From the NCBI RefSeq assembly GCF_933208505.1, contig NZ_CAKOEU010000001.1: a stretch of 64,000 nt of DNA; one strand, given 5' to 3'. The notes under the pieces were generated by a model that saw only the letters and a program-made list of their open reading frames with translations, was not told the DNA's origin and ran no database searches. Shown piece after piece: positions 26,406-36,144 of this stretch. Position numbers and translations under genes: made by a program. This stretch comes from Convivina praedatoris. GTDB lineage: Bacteria > Bacillota > Bacilli > Lactobacillales > Lactobacillaceae. Position 1 is the stretch's first letter; each line of letters starts with the position of its first letter.

Positions 26406-27378
26406 AATTCACTACCTCCACAGCCTTAGCCACGATGTCATCAGCCTTGACCATCCAGTCCCCTTCTGCTTGAGGGAAAGGATAAATTGAATCTGGTGCG
26501 GCAACAAAACCAATTGGGGCTGCCAAACTCAAGATAAAGCGCTCTGAAATTTCTGCCATTACCTTGCTGCCAACACCAGCTAAGCGTTGCGCTTCTTGGG
26601 CAACAACCACTCGACCGGTCTTTTGTACCGTTTTACCAATGGCTTCAATATCCAAAGGTGAAACAGTCCGCAAATCCAAGACTTCAGCATCAATCCCTTG
26701 TTCAGCCAAAGTATCAGCAGCCTTTAAGGCCAAAGGTACTGTACCACCATAGGCAATAATTGATACATCCTTCCCTTCACGGGCAACTGCAGCGGTATCC
26801 AAAGGTGTCGTGTAATAACCTTCTGGCACTTCACCCTTTAAAGAACGATACAAGTGCAAGTTTTCCAAGAAGATAACGGGGTCATTAGATTCAATCGAAC
26901 TTAGCAACAATCCCTTGGCATCGGCTGGATTAGCTGGCATCACTACGCGAATACCAGGTACTTGGGCAACGATTCCTTCCAAGTTATCAGCGTGCATTTC
27001 TGGTGTCTTAGTCCCACCACCATAAGGAGAGCGGACAACGATTGGCATATGGCGCGTATTGTTGAAACGGAAACGATTACGTGACATTTGACCGGCAATT
27101 GAATCCATTACTTCAAAGATAAAACCAAAGAACTGAATTTCCATAATGGGCCGGTAATTTTGGGTAGTTAAACCAATAGCTAAACCACCAATGCCAGATT
27201 CAGCCAAAGGCGTGTTGAAAACTCGATCTTCGCCATATTTAGCCTGTAAACCATCGGTAGCACGGAAAACACCACCGTTTTGACCAACATCTTCACCAAA
27301 AATTAAGGTATCTGGATCTTTTTCCAAAGCTAAATCCAAGCCCTCACGAATGGCATCAATATAACTTTTAACAGCCAT
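26398..27378 (-). CDS. pdhB: Pyruvate dehydrogenase E1 beta subunit
   Basis: A 326-aa transketolase-like pyrimidine-binding subunit that, with PdhA, decarboxylates pyruvate using thiamine diphosphate. Visible marks are FGEDVGQNGGVFRAT with the catalytic Glu, FGFIFEVMDSIAGQ, RSPYGGGTKTPEMHADNLEG and the C-terminal EVLDLRTVSPLD. AGGAGGG precedes the ATG. pdhA ends 2 nt before its start, so translation is probably coupled. A branched-chain 2-oxo acid dehydrogenase is the only serious alternative, and the operon favours pyruvate. Confidence 0.95.
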   Translation of the reverse strand: MAVKSYIDAIREGLDLALEKDPDTLIFGEDVGQNGGVFRATDGLQAKYGEDRVFNTPLAESGIGGLAIGLTTQNYRPIMEIQFFGFIFEVMDSIAGQMSRNRFRFNNTRHMPIVVRSPYGGGTKTPEMHADNLEGIVAQVPGIRVVMPANPADAKGLLLSSIESNDPVIFLENLHLYRSLKGEVPEGYYTTPLDTAAVAREGKDVSIIAYGGTVPLALKAADTLAEQGIDAEVLDLRTVSPLDIEAIGKTVQKTGRVVVAQEAQRLAGVGSKVMAEISERFILSLAAPIGFVAAPDSIYPFPQAEGDWMVKADDIVAKAVEVVNYD

Positions 27379-27380
27379 AA

Positions 27381-28514
27381 TTACTTACCCTCCTCTTCAA
27401 ACTTTTTAATCTGCTCCGTCATTGCGAAACTAGGTACTTCCAAAGTATGCTTCAAGAAATCACTAATCTTTTGCTTTTCAACATTGTCAGCCTTGGCGAT
27501 ATTCTCATCAATTTCTTTATTAACTTGTTCAACATAGGCTTGCTCAATCTCTTCACTCCAGATACCCAACTTTTCCATGTAAGCTCGCATCCGTAGCAAA
27601 GGTTCAAACTTCCAATGTTCGTCAATATCAGCTTGGGTCCGGTAACGCAAAGGATCATCTCCAGCCGTTGAGTGAGGTTCCAACCGATTAGTCAAAGTCT
27701 CGATGAAGACTGGACCATTACCAGCTACGGACCAAGCCCGGGCTTCTTTAGCTGCCAAGTACACGGCAATGGCATCATTTCCATCGACCACTACGCTTGG
27801 CAAACCAGCTGCCCAACCCTTAGCAGCTAAGTGAGGAGCTGCTGTTTGTAACTTACGTGGCGTTGAAATGGCAAAGCCATTGTTTTGTGAGAAGAAGACT
27901 GCATTAGCATGGTAAGCACCAGCAAAATCCATTCCTTCGTAAAAATCGCCCTGCGAAGTTCCACCATCACCAGTATAAGCATAGACAACGGCATCCTTTT
28001 TACGCTTCTTCAAGCCCAAAGCAATTCCAGCTGCTTCTACATACTGAGCGCCAATGATGATTTGGGGCATCCAAGAGTTAACTGGCTTACCATCTTCGGT
28101 TTCAAAGACATTTCCTAATTCATGGCCTCGTGACCAAAGAATTGCTTTCCAAATTGGCCAACCCTTGACCACGATTTCAGGAATATCACGATACCCAGGC
28201 ATCAACCAATCATCATCGTTAAAGGCATAAGATGAAGCCATTTGAGAAGCTTCCTGGCCGGCAGTTGGGGCAAAGAAACCAAACCGACCCTGCTTAGCCA
28301 ACTTCGTCGAACGAATATCTAACTGGCGGCTCATAACCATGCGCTTCATAATTTCTACCAAGTCGTCATTAGTTAAATTAGCCCGCTTTAAGGCTTCTTC
28401 ATCAACAATTTCACCTTCGTTATTTAAAACAGACAAGGTTGGAAAACTTTCGTCTTGCTGCTGTAATTGATAGTCAAAATCTAAAATTTTCTTGTTTGTT
28501 TCTGTCGTTGTCAT
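27381..28514 (-). CDS. pdhA: Pyruvate dehydrogenase E1 alpha subunit
   Basis: A 377-aa thiamine-diphosphate-binding subunit. The GDGGTSQGDFYEGMDFAGAY segment (GDGxxxQG, Mg-ThDP motif) lies near residue 170, followed by VFFSQNNGFAIST; RTQADIDEHW and EPHSTAGDDPLRYR carry the phosphorylation-loop equivalent of the family. The mapping to pyruvate rather than branched-chain substrate follows from the adjacent pdhB-pdhC-pdhD. The ATG follows AGGA. It begins 10 nt after the lipoate ligase gene. Confidence 0.96.
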   Translation of the reverse strand: MTTTETNKKILDFDYQLQQQDESFPTLSVLNNEGEIVDEEALKRANLTNDDLVEIMKRMVMSRQLDIRSTKLAKQGRFGFFAPTAGQEASQMASSYAFNDDDWLMPGYRDIPEIVVKGWPIWKAILWSRGHELGNVFETEDGKPVNSWMPQIIIGAQYVEAAGIALGLKKRKKDAVVYAYTGDGGTSQGDFYEGMDFAGAYHANAVFFSQNNGFAISTPRKLQTAAPHLAAKGWAAGLPSVVVDGNDAIAVYLAAKEARAWSVAGNGPVFIETLTNRLEPHSTAGDDPLRYRTQADIDEHWKFEPLLRMRAYMEKLGIWSEEIEQAYVEQVNKEIDENIAKADNVEKQKISDFLKHTLEVPSFAMTEQIKKFEEEGK

Positions 28515-28524
28515 AACGTTTTTC

Positions 28525-29532
28525 CTATCCTTTCACTTTTCCTTTGTGGTCAAAAATCACTGACAACAATTGGTCATCGGTCACCGAACCAAAGTACTGG
28601 CCATCTCGATTTTTCGCTAATATTTGCTTCATGGCCGCTGGGGTATAAGCCTGTCCAATAAAGGAATCTTTAATATCACGCCAATCCCGCACACCTAAGA
28701 AATCACCCCGAAACTCAATGTCATCAATCTTACCCTGGTGAACATCAATGTAGACATCAACACTACCGCCATTAAATTTCTCGTGGTTGTGGTAAGTAAA
28801 TTCAGGACTGTGCCCATAGTTCCAATCCCAAGTGGCAAACTTTTGATCACGCAAATCAAGAATTGATTGTTTTTGTTCGTCGGTTAGCTTGTACTCGCCA
28901 TCTTTTCCTTCATCGGTTAAATAATAACGAAGCAAATCCATAAACTTCTCGATGCTCATGTTTTCTGGGGCATAGTTCCGAATATTACCAACTCGAGACC
29001 GAACTGACTTTGCTGCCTTGGAAATGAATTTTTCATCAGCAACATTAAGTGCCCGAACCATGGCATCAACATCCGTATCCCAAAGTAAGGTTCCATGATG
29101 CATCAAATATCCCTTAACATAACGCTGGGCATTCCCAGAAACCTTCTTATCATCAATGGTCAAATCATTACGACCAGAAATTTCCGTCTCAATTCCAATC
29201 GACCGAAGCGCATCACACATTGGTTGCACAAACTTCTTAAAGTCAACTTCGGCACTTGATTTAACCGGTACAAAGAAGGTAAAACAGATATTACCCAAAT
29301 CATGATAGACGGCACCACCACCGGAAACACGGCGGACAACCTGAACATCATGCTCATCAATATACTTTTGGTTAATTTCAGCAAAAGTATTTTGGTTACG
29401 GCCGACAATCACTGCCCGTTTATTACGCCAAAGCGAAAAAACTGGTTCTGATAAATCTAAATTTTCTAATAACCAGGTGTCCATAGCAATGTTAGTATAG
29501 GCATCTGTTCCAAAATAATTAATGTACTGCAC
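28525..29532 (-). CDS. lplA: Lipoate-protein ligase, first gene of the pdh operon
   Basis: A 335-aa LplA-family enzyme that activates free lipoate with ATP and attaches it to the lysine of E2 lipoyl domains. Marks are RRVSGGGAVYHDLGN near residue 70 (conserved RRxsGGGAVYHD), SGRNDLTIDDKKVSGNAQ, and the accessory C-terminal domain with TWDWNYGHSPEF. The start is GTG at 29532: AAAGGAGG stands 6 nt upstream, and the corresponding residue opens the paralogue too. It heads the operon, supplying the cofactor for the E2 encoded behind it. A perfect cre site precedes it. Confidence 0.93.
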   Translation of the reverse strand: MQYINYFGTDAYTNIAMDTWLLENLDLSEPVFSLWRNKRAVIVGRNQNTFAEINQKYIDEHDVQVVRRVSGGGAVYHDLGNICFTFFVPVKSSAEVDFKKFVQPMCDALRSIGIETEISGRNDLTIDDKKVSGNAQRYVKGYLMHHGTLLWDTDVDAMVRALNVADEKFISKAAKSVRSRVGNIRNYAPENMSIEKFMDLLRYYLTDEGKDGEYKLTDEQKQSILDLRDQKFATWDWNYGHSPEFTYHNHEKFNGGSVDVYIDVHQGKIDDIEFRGDFLGVRDWRDIKDSFIGQAYTPAAMKQILAKNRDGQYFGSVTDDQLLSVIFDHKGKVKG

Positions 29533-29548
29533 GCTAATCCTCCTTTGC

Positions 29549-29580
29549 ATGTAAGCGTTATCATGTCTGACTTAATTATA
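29549..29580 (-). promoter_or_regulatory. lplA-pdh promoter with CcpA (cre) site
   Basis: A minus -10 box TATAAT (29580-29575) precedes ATGTAAGCGTTATCAT (29549-29564, plus reading), which matches the 16-position cre consensus WTGNAARCGNWWWCAW throughout. The cre lies in the transcribed leader, just before the ribosome site, so roadblock-type catabolite repression of lplA-pdhABCD is inferred. The -35 region is weak. Confidence 0.85.
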
Positions 29581-29629
29581 ACGCCAAATGGATCTTTTAG
29601 ATAAAAAATTTACTAGATTGTCCAAAAAA

Positions 29630-29664
29630 TAACAAAACAACATCCCCATCAGTTTAGGAATGTT
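29630..29664 (-). terminator. Terminator of the broken lplA copy
   Basis: On minus CAACATTCC ... GGGGATGTTG forms a stem followed by TTTTGTTATTTTTT. It separates the pseudogene from the functional pdh promoter. Confidence 0.7.
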
Positions 29665-30675
29665 GGTGATTGACAATTGAATTTTGAGCCTGATTAAAAA
29701 TAACGGACAGTAGCTCCCCGTCGCTAATTGAACCAAAGTATTGACCATCATGATGTTCTTGCAATAGTTGCTTAACAACAGCTGGGCGATAGGCCTGTCC
29801 GATAAATTTGGGCTTAATTTCACGCCAATCCCGGACGCCTAAGAAATCACCCCGAAATTCAATATCACTAATTTTACCGGCTTCTACATTTAGATAGACA
29901 TCGATACTACCGCCGGTAAATTTAGCGTGGTTGTGATAGGTAAACTCAGGACTGTGCCCGTAATTCCAATCCCAGGTGGCAAATTTTTGATTGCGAAGAG
30001 CCATAATGGCCGCTTTTTGCTCATCATTGAGCTGATACTCACCATCTTTTCTCTGATCAGTCAAGTGATAACGAAGTAATTCAATGAATTATCACTGGTT
30101 AAATCAGCTGGGGCATAGTCTTTAATATTACCAACTCGGGCCCGCACGGACTTAGCCGCCTTAGAAATAAACTTTTCATCAGCCACATTTAAAGCCTGCA
30201 CCATGGCGTTAACATCCGTATCCCACAATAAGGTCCCGTGATGCGACAAATATCCTTTGCTGTAACGTTGGGCATTACCAGAAATTTTCTTGCCATCAAT
30301 GGTCAAATCATTACGACCGGAAATTTCCGTTTCAATGCCAATCGACTGCAAGGCATCATACATCGGCCGGACAAATTTTTGAAAATCAACTTCAGCACTT
30401 GTCTTTACCGGCACAAAAAAGGTAAAACAAATATTACCCAAATCATCATAAACAGCCCCACCACCAGTCATCCGACGAACCACTTGGACATCATGGGCGT
30501 CAATGTAGGTTTGATTAACTTCAGCAAAGGTATTTTGATACTGGCCGACAATCACCGCCCGCTTATTTTGCCACAGAGCAAAAACCGGTTCCGTGGGATG
30601 CAGATTATCTAGTAGCCAAGTATCCATGGCAATGTTGGTATAAGCATCAGTGCCAAAATAATTAATGTACTGCAC
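29654..30675 (-). pseudogene. lplA: Second lipoate-protein ligase copy, frameshifted
   Basis: A close paralogue of the gene at 28525-29532, with the same GTG start context (GTGCAGTACATTAATTA, AAGGAGG upstream) and the GGGAVYDDLGN, SGRNDLTIDGKK and TWDWNYGHSPEF motifs. The frame breaks near 30089-30095: upstream it ends with FVIT and a stop, downstream the reading continues in another frame as FIELLRYHLTDQ, matching FMDLLRYYLTDE of the intact copy. The span is 1022 nt, one short of a multiple of 3, so a single base is missing, probably in an A/T run. The other motifs are intact, so the loss is recent or a sequencing error. Confidence 0.88.
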
Positions 30676-30707
30676 ATAAACCTCCTTCAATAACTCTTTC
30701 TGTCCTG

Positions 30708-30713
30708 ATTATA
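30708..30713 (-). promoter_or_regulatory. -10 box before the lplA pseudogene
   Basis: Minus TATAAT, 33 nt upstream of the GTG start, with AAGGAGG between. No good -35 and no cre site here, unlike the intact copy. Confidence 0.5.
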
Positions 30714-30756
30714 ACCTTAAAAAATTTTTTAACCGGATTTTTTCTAAAAATTCAAT

Positions 30757-30789
30757 AAAAAAACTAAGCCACCAAGGCTTAGTTTTTTT
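30757..30789 (-). terminator. Terminator of glnA
   Basis: AAAAAAACTAAGCC - ACCAA - GGCTTAGTTTTTTT, a perfect 14-bp stem just after the glnA stop; the T-run is present on both strands. Confidence 0.9.
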
Positions 30790-30795
30790 ATTGAA

Positions 30796-32142
30796 TTAAT
30801 AATTATCTAGATAGTTGTCAATTTCCCATTTGGATACAAATTGACGGTATGAAGTATATTCAATCTTTTTAGCTTCAATGAACTTATCGGCAATGTGGTT
30901 ACCAATGGCATTAATAACAATTGGATCTTCAGACAAATCTGAGACAGCTGCCAACAAAGTATCGGGTAGATTGGTAATACCAGCCCGCTTACGTTCATTT
31001 TCATCCATCAAGTAGATGTTCTTATCAACTGAAGCAGTTGGTTCAAGTTCACGATCAACCCCATCCAAACCGGCCATCAAAATAGCAGCCAAAGTAGTAT
31101 AAGGGTTAGCGGTTGGATCAACGGTACGCAATTCCAAGCGAGTTGATTGACCACGTGAAGCTGGAATTCGAATCATTGGTGACCGGTTAGAAGCCGACCA
31201 AGCGACATAGACTGGCGCTTCAAATCCTGGTGTCAAACGCTTATAAGAGTTAACGGTTGGGTTAGCCAAAGCAGTAATAGCAGTGGCGTGAGCTAATAAT
31301 CCACCTAGGAAATGATAAGCCGTTTGCGATAGACCCATTTCATCACTTTTATCCTCAAAAGCATTCCCCTTTTCAGTGAAAAGTGACATATTGGTATGCA
31401 TTCCCGAACCATTAATCCCAGCGACAGGCTTAGGCATGAAAGTTGCATAATACCCATTTTTACGAGCAATGGTCTTAACCACCAACTTAAAGGTCTGAAT
31501 CTTATCGGCTGCTTCCAAAGCATTCGTATACTTAAAATCAACTTCATGTTGTCCTTCAGCAACTTCGTGATGAGCCGCTTCAACTTCAAAATTCATCTTT
31601 TCCAAAGTTAAGACGATTTCCCGTCGAACATTTTCACCCATGTCCAAAGGAGCTAAATCAAAATAACCACCCTTATCATTTAATTCCATGGTTGGTTTGC
31701 CATTTTCATCCAATTTGAAGAGGAAGAATTCTGGTTCAGTTCCAACATTAAAGGCTGTAAAGCCTTCTTCTTTGGCCTTGGCCAAGGCTGAACGCAAGGC
31801 ATGGCGGGGATCACCAGCAAAAGGTTCGCGATCAGCCGTATAAACATCAGCAATCAAGCGAGCCACTTTTCCACCATGTGAATCAGTTGCCCAAGGGAAA
31901 ATCATAAAGGTTGAAAGGTCAGGATAGAGATACATATCTGATTCATTGATACGAACGAAACCTTCAATTGAGGAGCCGTCAAACATCAAATTGTTATCTA
32001 ATACCTTATCCAACTGGGAAATTGGCACTTCCACATTCTTAATTGCTCCCAAGACATCGGTGAAAGTTACCCGAATGAACTCAACGTTTTCTTGAGCAAC
32101 AATTGTCTTAATTTCCTCTTTACTGTAAGCCTTTCGTACCAT
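30796..32142 (-). CDS. glnA: Glutamine synthetase type I
   Basis: A 448-aa enzyme joining ammonium and glutamate at the cost of ATP. The active site is visible in [12 protein letters not shown] (Asp/latch region), [61 protein letters not shown] and [14 protein letters not shown]. The 448-aa length is that of the GSI-alpha class of Gram-positives, which lacks the adenylylation tyrosine loop and is controlled by feedback and by GlnR. It follows glnR after 29 bp on the same strand, with AAAAGGAG before the ATG. Confidence 0.97.
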   Translation of the reverse strand: MVRKAYSKEEIKTIVAQENVEFIRVTFTDVLGAIKNVEVPISQLDKVLDNNLMFDGSSIEGFVRINESDMYLYPDLSTFMIFPWATDSHGGKVARLIADVYTADREPFAGDPRHALRSALAKAKEEGFTAFNVGTEPEFFLFKLDENGKPTMELNDKGGYFDLAPLDMGENVRREIVLTLEKMNFEVEAAHHEVAEGQHEVDFKYTNALEAADKIQTFKLVVKTIARKNGYYATFMPKPVAGINGSGMHTNMSLFTEKGNAFEDKSDEMGLSQTAYHFLGGLLAHATAITALANPTVNSYKRLTPGFEAPVYVAWSASNRSPMIRIPASRGQSTRLELRTVDPTANPYTTLAAILMAGLDGVDRELEPTASVDKNIYLMDENERKRAGITNLPDTLLAAVSDLSEDPIVINAIGNHIADKFIEAKKIEYTSYRQFVSKWEIDNYLDNY

Positions 32143-32171
32143 TGTTTTCCACTCCTTTTTATTGCACCCTA

Positions 32172-32510
32172 TTATCGGACATCAAAGCGACCAATCTTAG
32201 CAAACTCATCTTGCAAGGATCGGCGCAAGGCCTGATCAGTATTTTTACTTTGCTGGGCCTTACGTGCCTGTTTTTCAAAGATTTCCTTGATGTCCTTGGT
32301 TGAATCACCGGCATCTAAGTGATCTTTGATATTCAATAATTGATCGACATCATTTAAAGAAAAGCGGCGCTGTCCACCATCTCCGCGTTTGGGACTAATC
32401 AAACCGTGCTGCTCATAGTATCGAATTTGTCGGTCAGTTAACAAAGTTAACTCACGGACGGTTCCAATCGGTAAAATGGCCAAATTACGCCTTAACTCAC
32501 GACCAGACAT
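32172..32510 (-). CDS. glnR: MerR-family nitrogen regulator GlnR
   Basis: A 112-aa repressor. The winged helix is [44 protein letters not shown], the classic GlnR/TnrA form of MerR. The C-terminal tail of about 30 residues, rich in charged residues, is where feedback-inhibited glutamine synthetase binds and drives DNA binding. I start at ATG 32510: AGGGAGG stands 8 nt upstream, whereas the in-frame GTG three codons earlier would sit on top of that site. It is co-transcribed with glnA. Confidence 0.94.
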   Translation of the reverse strand: MSGRELRRNLAILPIGTVRELTLLTDRQIRYYEQHGLISPKRGDGGQRRFSLNDVDQLLNIKDHLDAGDSTKDIKEIFEKQARKAQQSKNTDQALRRSLQDEFAKIGRFDVR

Positions 32511-32540
32511 CCAAACCACCTCCCTTTAAACTTATCTAAT

Positions 32541-32591
32541 ATTGTAATGAAAAAAATACTAACTCGTTAATGTTGGTTAGTTTACCTAACA
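32541..32591 (-). promoter_or_regulatory. glnR promoter region with GlnR operator
   Basis: On minus TGTTA-GGTAAAC-TAACC (32591-32575) fits the GlnR box TGTNA-N7-TNACA with one mismatch. A TACAAT (-10, 32546-32541) lies downstream. The site sits upstream of the likely -35 and directly behind the polA stop, fitting autorepression of glnRA. Confidence 0.8.
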
Positions 32592-32593
32592 TC

Positions 32594-35275
32594 TCACTTA
32601 GCTTCGTACCAAGTTGACCCGAAATGGCTATCAACTTTCAGCGGAATTTTTAATTTAATGGCAGAATCCATGACCTTAGGCACCAATTCTTGAATTTGCG
32701 CTAATTCATTAGCCGGTACTTCAAAAATAAGTTCATCGTGCACCTGTAAAAGCATCCGACTTTGTAAATGCTTTTCTTTCAACATCTGATTAACCTTAAT
32801 CATGGCTACCTTGATAATATCAGCAGCCGAGCCTTGAATAGGTGAGTTCATAGCTGTTCGTTCAGCAAAGCTACGCAAATGGAAATTTTTGGCATGAATA
32901 TCAGGTAGGTAGCGCCGTCGATGGGCAATTGTTTCCACATATCCCTGCTCATGGGCTTGCTTTTTAATCTGATTCATCCATTCATGCACCTGCGGGAATT
33001 CCTTAAAGTAAGTATCAATAAAGTTTTTCGCCTCGTTACGACTAATGCCCAAGTTGTTGGATAAACCATAGTCTGAAATACCGTAAACAATCCCAAAATT
33101 AACTGCCTTAGCCGTGCGACGCATTAGGGGATCAACCGGTGTATCATCAGCTAGACCATAAACTGCCCGGGCAGTTTCGGCGTGAATATCTTCGCCGGCC
33201 ACAAAGGCCTTTTGTAAGTTCTGATCACCAGTCACATCGGCCAAAACTCGGAGTTCAATTTGTGAATAATCGGCACCAAAAATGACCCAATCTTTTTGGC
33301 TAGGAACAAAAGCATGCCGAATTTTACGCCCCTCTTCCGTTCGCATTGGAATATTTTGTAGATTAGGATCAACCGATGACAGTCGGCCGGTTTGAGTTAA
33401 GGTTTGCAAAAAACGGGTGTGAATTTTACTATCAGCCGGATTAATCACGGCTAATAGTCCATCCACATAGGTTGATTTAATCTTATTTAGCTGACGATAT
33501 TGCAAAATAAAATCAACAATCGGTGCTTGTGGCGCTAATTGTTCTAAAACATCAACTGCCGTAGAATAACCGGTTTTTGTTTTCTTAATCACCGGTAAGC
33601 CCATCTTTTCAAAGAGGAGCACGCCCAGTTGTTTAGGAGAATTTAGATTGAATTCTTCACCGGCCAGGTGATAAATCTCACTAACCAACTCGTTAATCCG
33701 CCTATCTAAGTCAGCCCCCATTTCCTCTAATCGCTCTGGTTTAACCTTAAAACCTTGATATTCCATTTGGGCCAAGACAAAGGCCAATGGTAACTCAATA
33801 TCAAAGTACAGGTGGTCTTGTTGGTGTTCCTTGAGTTCCTTAAAAGTTGGTTCCTTTAAGTGCCAAATTGCATCCGTCTGAGCGCCGATATGATTTAAGA
33901 CAGCCTGTGTATCAGCGGGAATTTGATAATGAGTCCCTTTGCCATAAAAATTTTCATCGGCGTTCAAATAAATTTGAAAACGCTGAGCTAAAGTTGACAA
34001 AACATTATCATTACCAACCGTATCTAAGAGATAAGCAACTAACAAAAAGTCAAACTTAACCCCCTTTAGGTCAATCCCTAACCGCTTTAACAAGACCCAT
34101 TGAGCTTTCACATGGAAAAGGTCTTTGTCAATTTGGTCATTTTCTAGCAGGTCTTTTAAGATTGTTTCTTGCAAGAGCTCAACCTGCCGACTACCAAAAT
34201 AACCAATTTCTGGATTACCGATAACAAAACCAACACTGTCAGCCGTATGGTAATTTTCGCCGGCAAAATCTAAATGAAAGGCAACTTCATCTTTCACATT
34301 GGCTAATAAATCTAAATTATCAACCGTTAATTCCTGAACCATTACTTGTTTTGGGGCGGATTGTTTTTCCCCCGCAATTTGTCCTGAAGCTTGTAGGGCG
34401 TGTAATTTTGCCAATGCCTGGTTAAAGTCTAATTTTTCATAAAATTCAGTTAATTTTGGTACATTCAAACCAGTATAAGTTAAATCAGATAAATCAATTG
34501 ACAAGTCAGCATCGGTAATAATGGTTGCTAGTTTCCGGGCTCGAAAAGCCAGCTCCCGATCATTAATCAAATTTTCCTTTAATTTAGATTGCTTCATCTC
34601 ATCAACATGGGCATAAAGGTTATCTAAATCATGGTACTGGACGAGCAGTTTTAAAGCGGTTTTCTCCCCGACTTTGGTAACTCCCGGATAGTTGTCGGAA
34701 GTATCCCCCGTGAGGGCTTTTTTATCAATAATTTGGTCCGGTGTTAAATCATATTTTTCACGAATAAAGGCTGGCGTATAGGCATCAATCTCAGTGACAC
34801 CCTTTTTAGTAACCTTGACTGTCACCTGGTCATTGGCCAATTGAATTAAATCTTGATCACCCGTTACCACTGTTACCTCATAACCGGCCGCCTGACCAAG
34901 CTTAGATAAGGTTCCAATGATGTCATCGGCTTCTAGTCCCTCTTGCTCATAATTATGAAGTCCGTGGTTAGCCACTAGCTTACGTAAGTACGGGAACTGT
35001 TCCTTAAATTCACTGGGCGTTTTTTGTCGACCGGCTTTGTATTGATCGTATAAATCACCACGAAATGTTTCTTTACCAGAAGTGGCATCCCAGGCTACCA
35101 AAGCTAAATCAGGCTGGCAATCTTCGGTCAACCAATCTAAAAAGTTGTTGAAAGCCACCAAGGCATTCGTATGTAACCCGTCATGGGTAATCATCCGTTC
35201 TAATTGATTGTACATGGCATAAAAGGCGCGAAAGGCCAAAGAGTTACCATCAATTAATAATAATTTTTTACTCAT
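32594..35275 (-). CDS. polA: DNA polymerase I
   Basis: An 893-aa repair and Okazaki-fragment polymerase. Residues 1-300 are the 5'-3' exonuclease (LLLIDGNSLAFRAFYAM, DDIIGTLS, VVTGDQDLIQL, ALTGDTSDNYPGV). The middle 3'-5' exonuclease region is present but FHLDFAGEN stands where the catalytic DxE should be, so proofreading is probably lost as in other Gram-positive Pol I. The polymerase domain shows TGRLSSVDPNLQNIP, DYSQIELRVLAD, RRTAKAVNFGIVYG and LLQVHDELIFEVP. The stop lies 3 bp before the GlnR box of glnR. Confidence 0.97.
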   Translation of the reverse strand: MSKKLLLIDGNSLAFRAFYAMYNQLERMITHDGLHTNALVAFNNFLDWLTEDCQPDLALVAWDATSGKETFRGDLYDQYKAGRQKTPSEFKEQFPYLRKLVANHGLHNYEQEGLEADDIIGTLSKLGQAAGYEVTVVTGDQDLIQLANDQVTVKVTKKGVTEIDAYTPAFIREKYDLTPDQIIDKKALTGDTSDNYPGVTKVGEKTALKLLVQYHDLDNLYAHVDEMKQSKLKENLINDRELAFRARKLATIITDADLSIDLSDLTYTGLNVPKLTEFYEKLDFNQALAKLHALQASGQIAGEKQSAPKQVMVQELTVDNLDLLANVKDEVAFHLDFAGENYHTADSVGFVIGNPEIGYFGSRQVELLQETILKDLLENDQIDKDLFHVKAQWVLLKRLGIDLKGVKFDFLLVAYLLDTVGNDNVLSTLAQRFQIYLNADENFYGKGTHYQIPADTQAVLNHIGAQTDAIWHLKEPTFKELKEHQQDHLYFDIELPLAFVLAQMEYQGFKVKPERLEEMGADLDRRINELVSEIYHLAGEEFNLNSPKQLGVLLFEKMGLPVIKKTKTGYSTAVDVLEQLAPQAPIVDFILQYRQLNKIKSTYVDGLLAVINPADSKIHTRFLQTLTQTGRLSSVDPNLQNIPMRTEEGRKIRHAFVPSQKDWVIFGADYSQIELRVLADVTGDQNLQKAFVAGEDIHAETARAVYGLADDTPVDPLMRRTAKAVNFGIVYGISDYGLSNNLGISRNEAKNFIDTYFKEFPQVHEWMNQIKKQAHEQGYVETIAHRRRYLPDIHAKNFHLRSFAERTAMNSPIQGSAADIIKVAMIKVNQMLKEKHLQSRMLLQVHDELIFEVPANELAQIQELVPKVMDSAIKLKIPLKVDSHFGSTWYEAK

Positions 35276-35313
35276 ATATCCATCCTATCTTGGAAAACTA
35301 AGTTCAGTTTAAC

Positions 35314-35341
35314 ATAAAAAAAGCCCGCCTTAGCGAGCTTC
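35314..35341 (-). terminator. Terminator of the Bax-inhibitor-like gene
   Basis: On minus AAGCTCGC - TAAG - GCGGGCTT stem plus T-run, between the gene at 35356 and polA. Confidence 0.85.
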
Positions 35342-35355
35342 AAAATCAAAATATT

Positions 35356-36072
35356 TTACTGACGACTATCACCAGTCAAACGAATCAAGGCGTAGAACAT
35401 GTTAATGAAATCTAAGTAAAGCATCAAAGCCCCATTAACTGCTAAACCAGTCATATCGGTTTGGCCTTCGCCAGCCATTTGAACATACAAGTCCTTCAAA
35501 CGATTATTGTCATAAGCTGTATAGATAGCAAAAACAATTACTGAAACAGCTGAAATAATCAATGATAGGGTGTTGCTAACAAAGAAAATATTCGCCAATG
35601 AAGCGATAATCAAACCAATCAAAGCCCCAAACAAAATTGAACCCAGACTATTTAGGGAACGATTAGTTAGATAACCATAAGCCGCCATGCTGGCAAAAAC
35701 TGCTGCAGTTGAAACAAAAGCAATAATTACTGAAGCGGTAGTATAGACAGCTAGCAATAGCCCTAAAGTCAATCCTTGAATAACCGAAAAGGCCATCAAC
35801 AAACCAAAAGCCCGAGCTGGATTTTGAACACTAGCTGAACGCATCATAAAGACGATAATGAACTCCAAGGCAAGAATGAATAGAAGACCAACAACACTAC
35901 CAGCCAAAAGATGGACAATCTGTTGCAAAAAGAAACTTTGGACAATATATCCAGTCACCCCAGTAACCAAAAGGGCAATCGACATGTAAGAATACATCTT
36001 CTGGAAGAAAGCTTGCATCCCCTCATCACGACCGGTCACATCGCGACGGGTATTACTGTTAAAATTATTCAT
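35356..36072 (-). CDS. Bax inhibitor-1/YccA family membrane protein
   Basis: A 238-aa protein with seven hydrophobic segments spread over the chain, from residue 30 (SYMSIALLVTGVTGYIV) to the C-terminal YLDFINMFYALIRL. The internal FIVFMMRSASVQNPARAF and AIYTAYDNNRLK segments are typical of the BI-1/YccA (TMBIM) family. Members leak Ca2+ or associate with the FtsH protease; no enzyme residues are claimed. GGGAGG precedes the ATG. It is a single-gene unit ended by its own terminator. Confidence 0.92.
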   Translation of the reverse strand: MNNFNSNTRRDVTGRDEGMQAFFQKMYSYMSIALLVTGVTGYIVQSFFLQQIVHLLAGSVVGLLFILALEFIIVFMMRSASVQNPARAFGLLMAFSVIQGLTLGLLLAVYTTASVIIAFVSTAAVFASMAAYGYLTNRSLNSLGSILFGALIGLIIASLANIFFVSNTLSLIISAVSVIVFAIYTAYDNNRLKDLYVQMAGEGQTDMTGLAVNGALMLYLDFINMFYALIRLTGDSRQ

Positions 36073-36144
36073 GAAAATCCTCCCGATTTATATAAAATCT
36101 CTATTAATTAATTATCATTATAGCTAATTTAGCTTAAGCCAAGA

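Noticed and set aside
32594..35275. Inactive polymerase I
   Set aside because: Only the 3'-5' exonuclease residues are degenerate, a normal state for Gram-positive Pol I; the polymerase and 5'-3' exonuclease motifs are intact.
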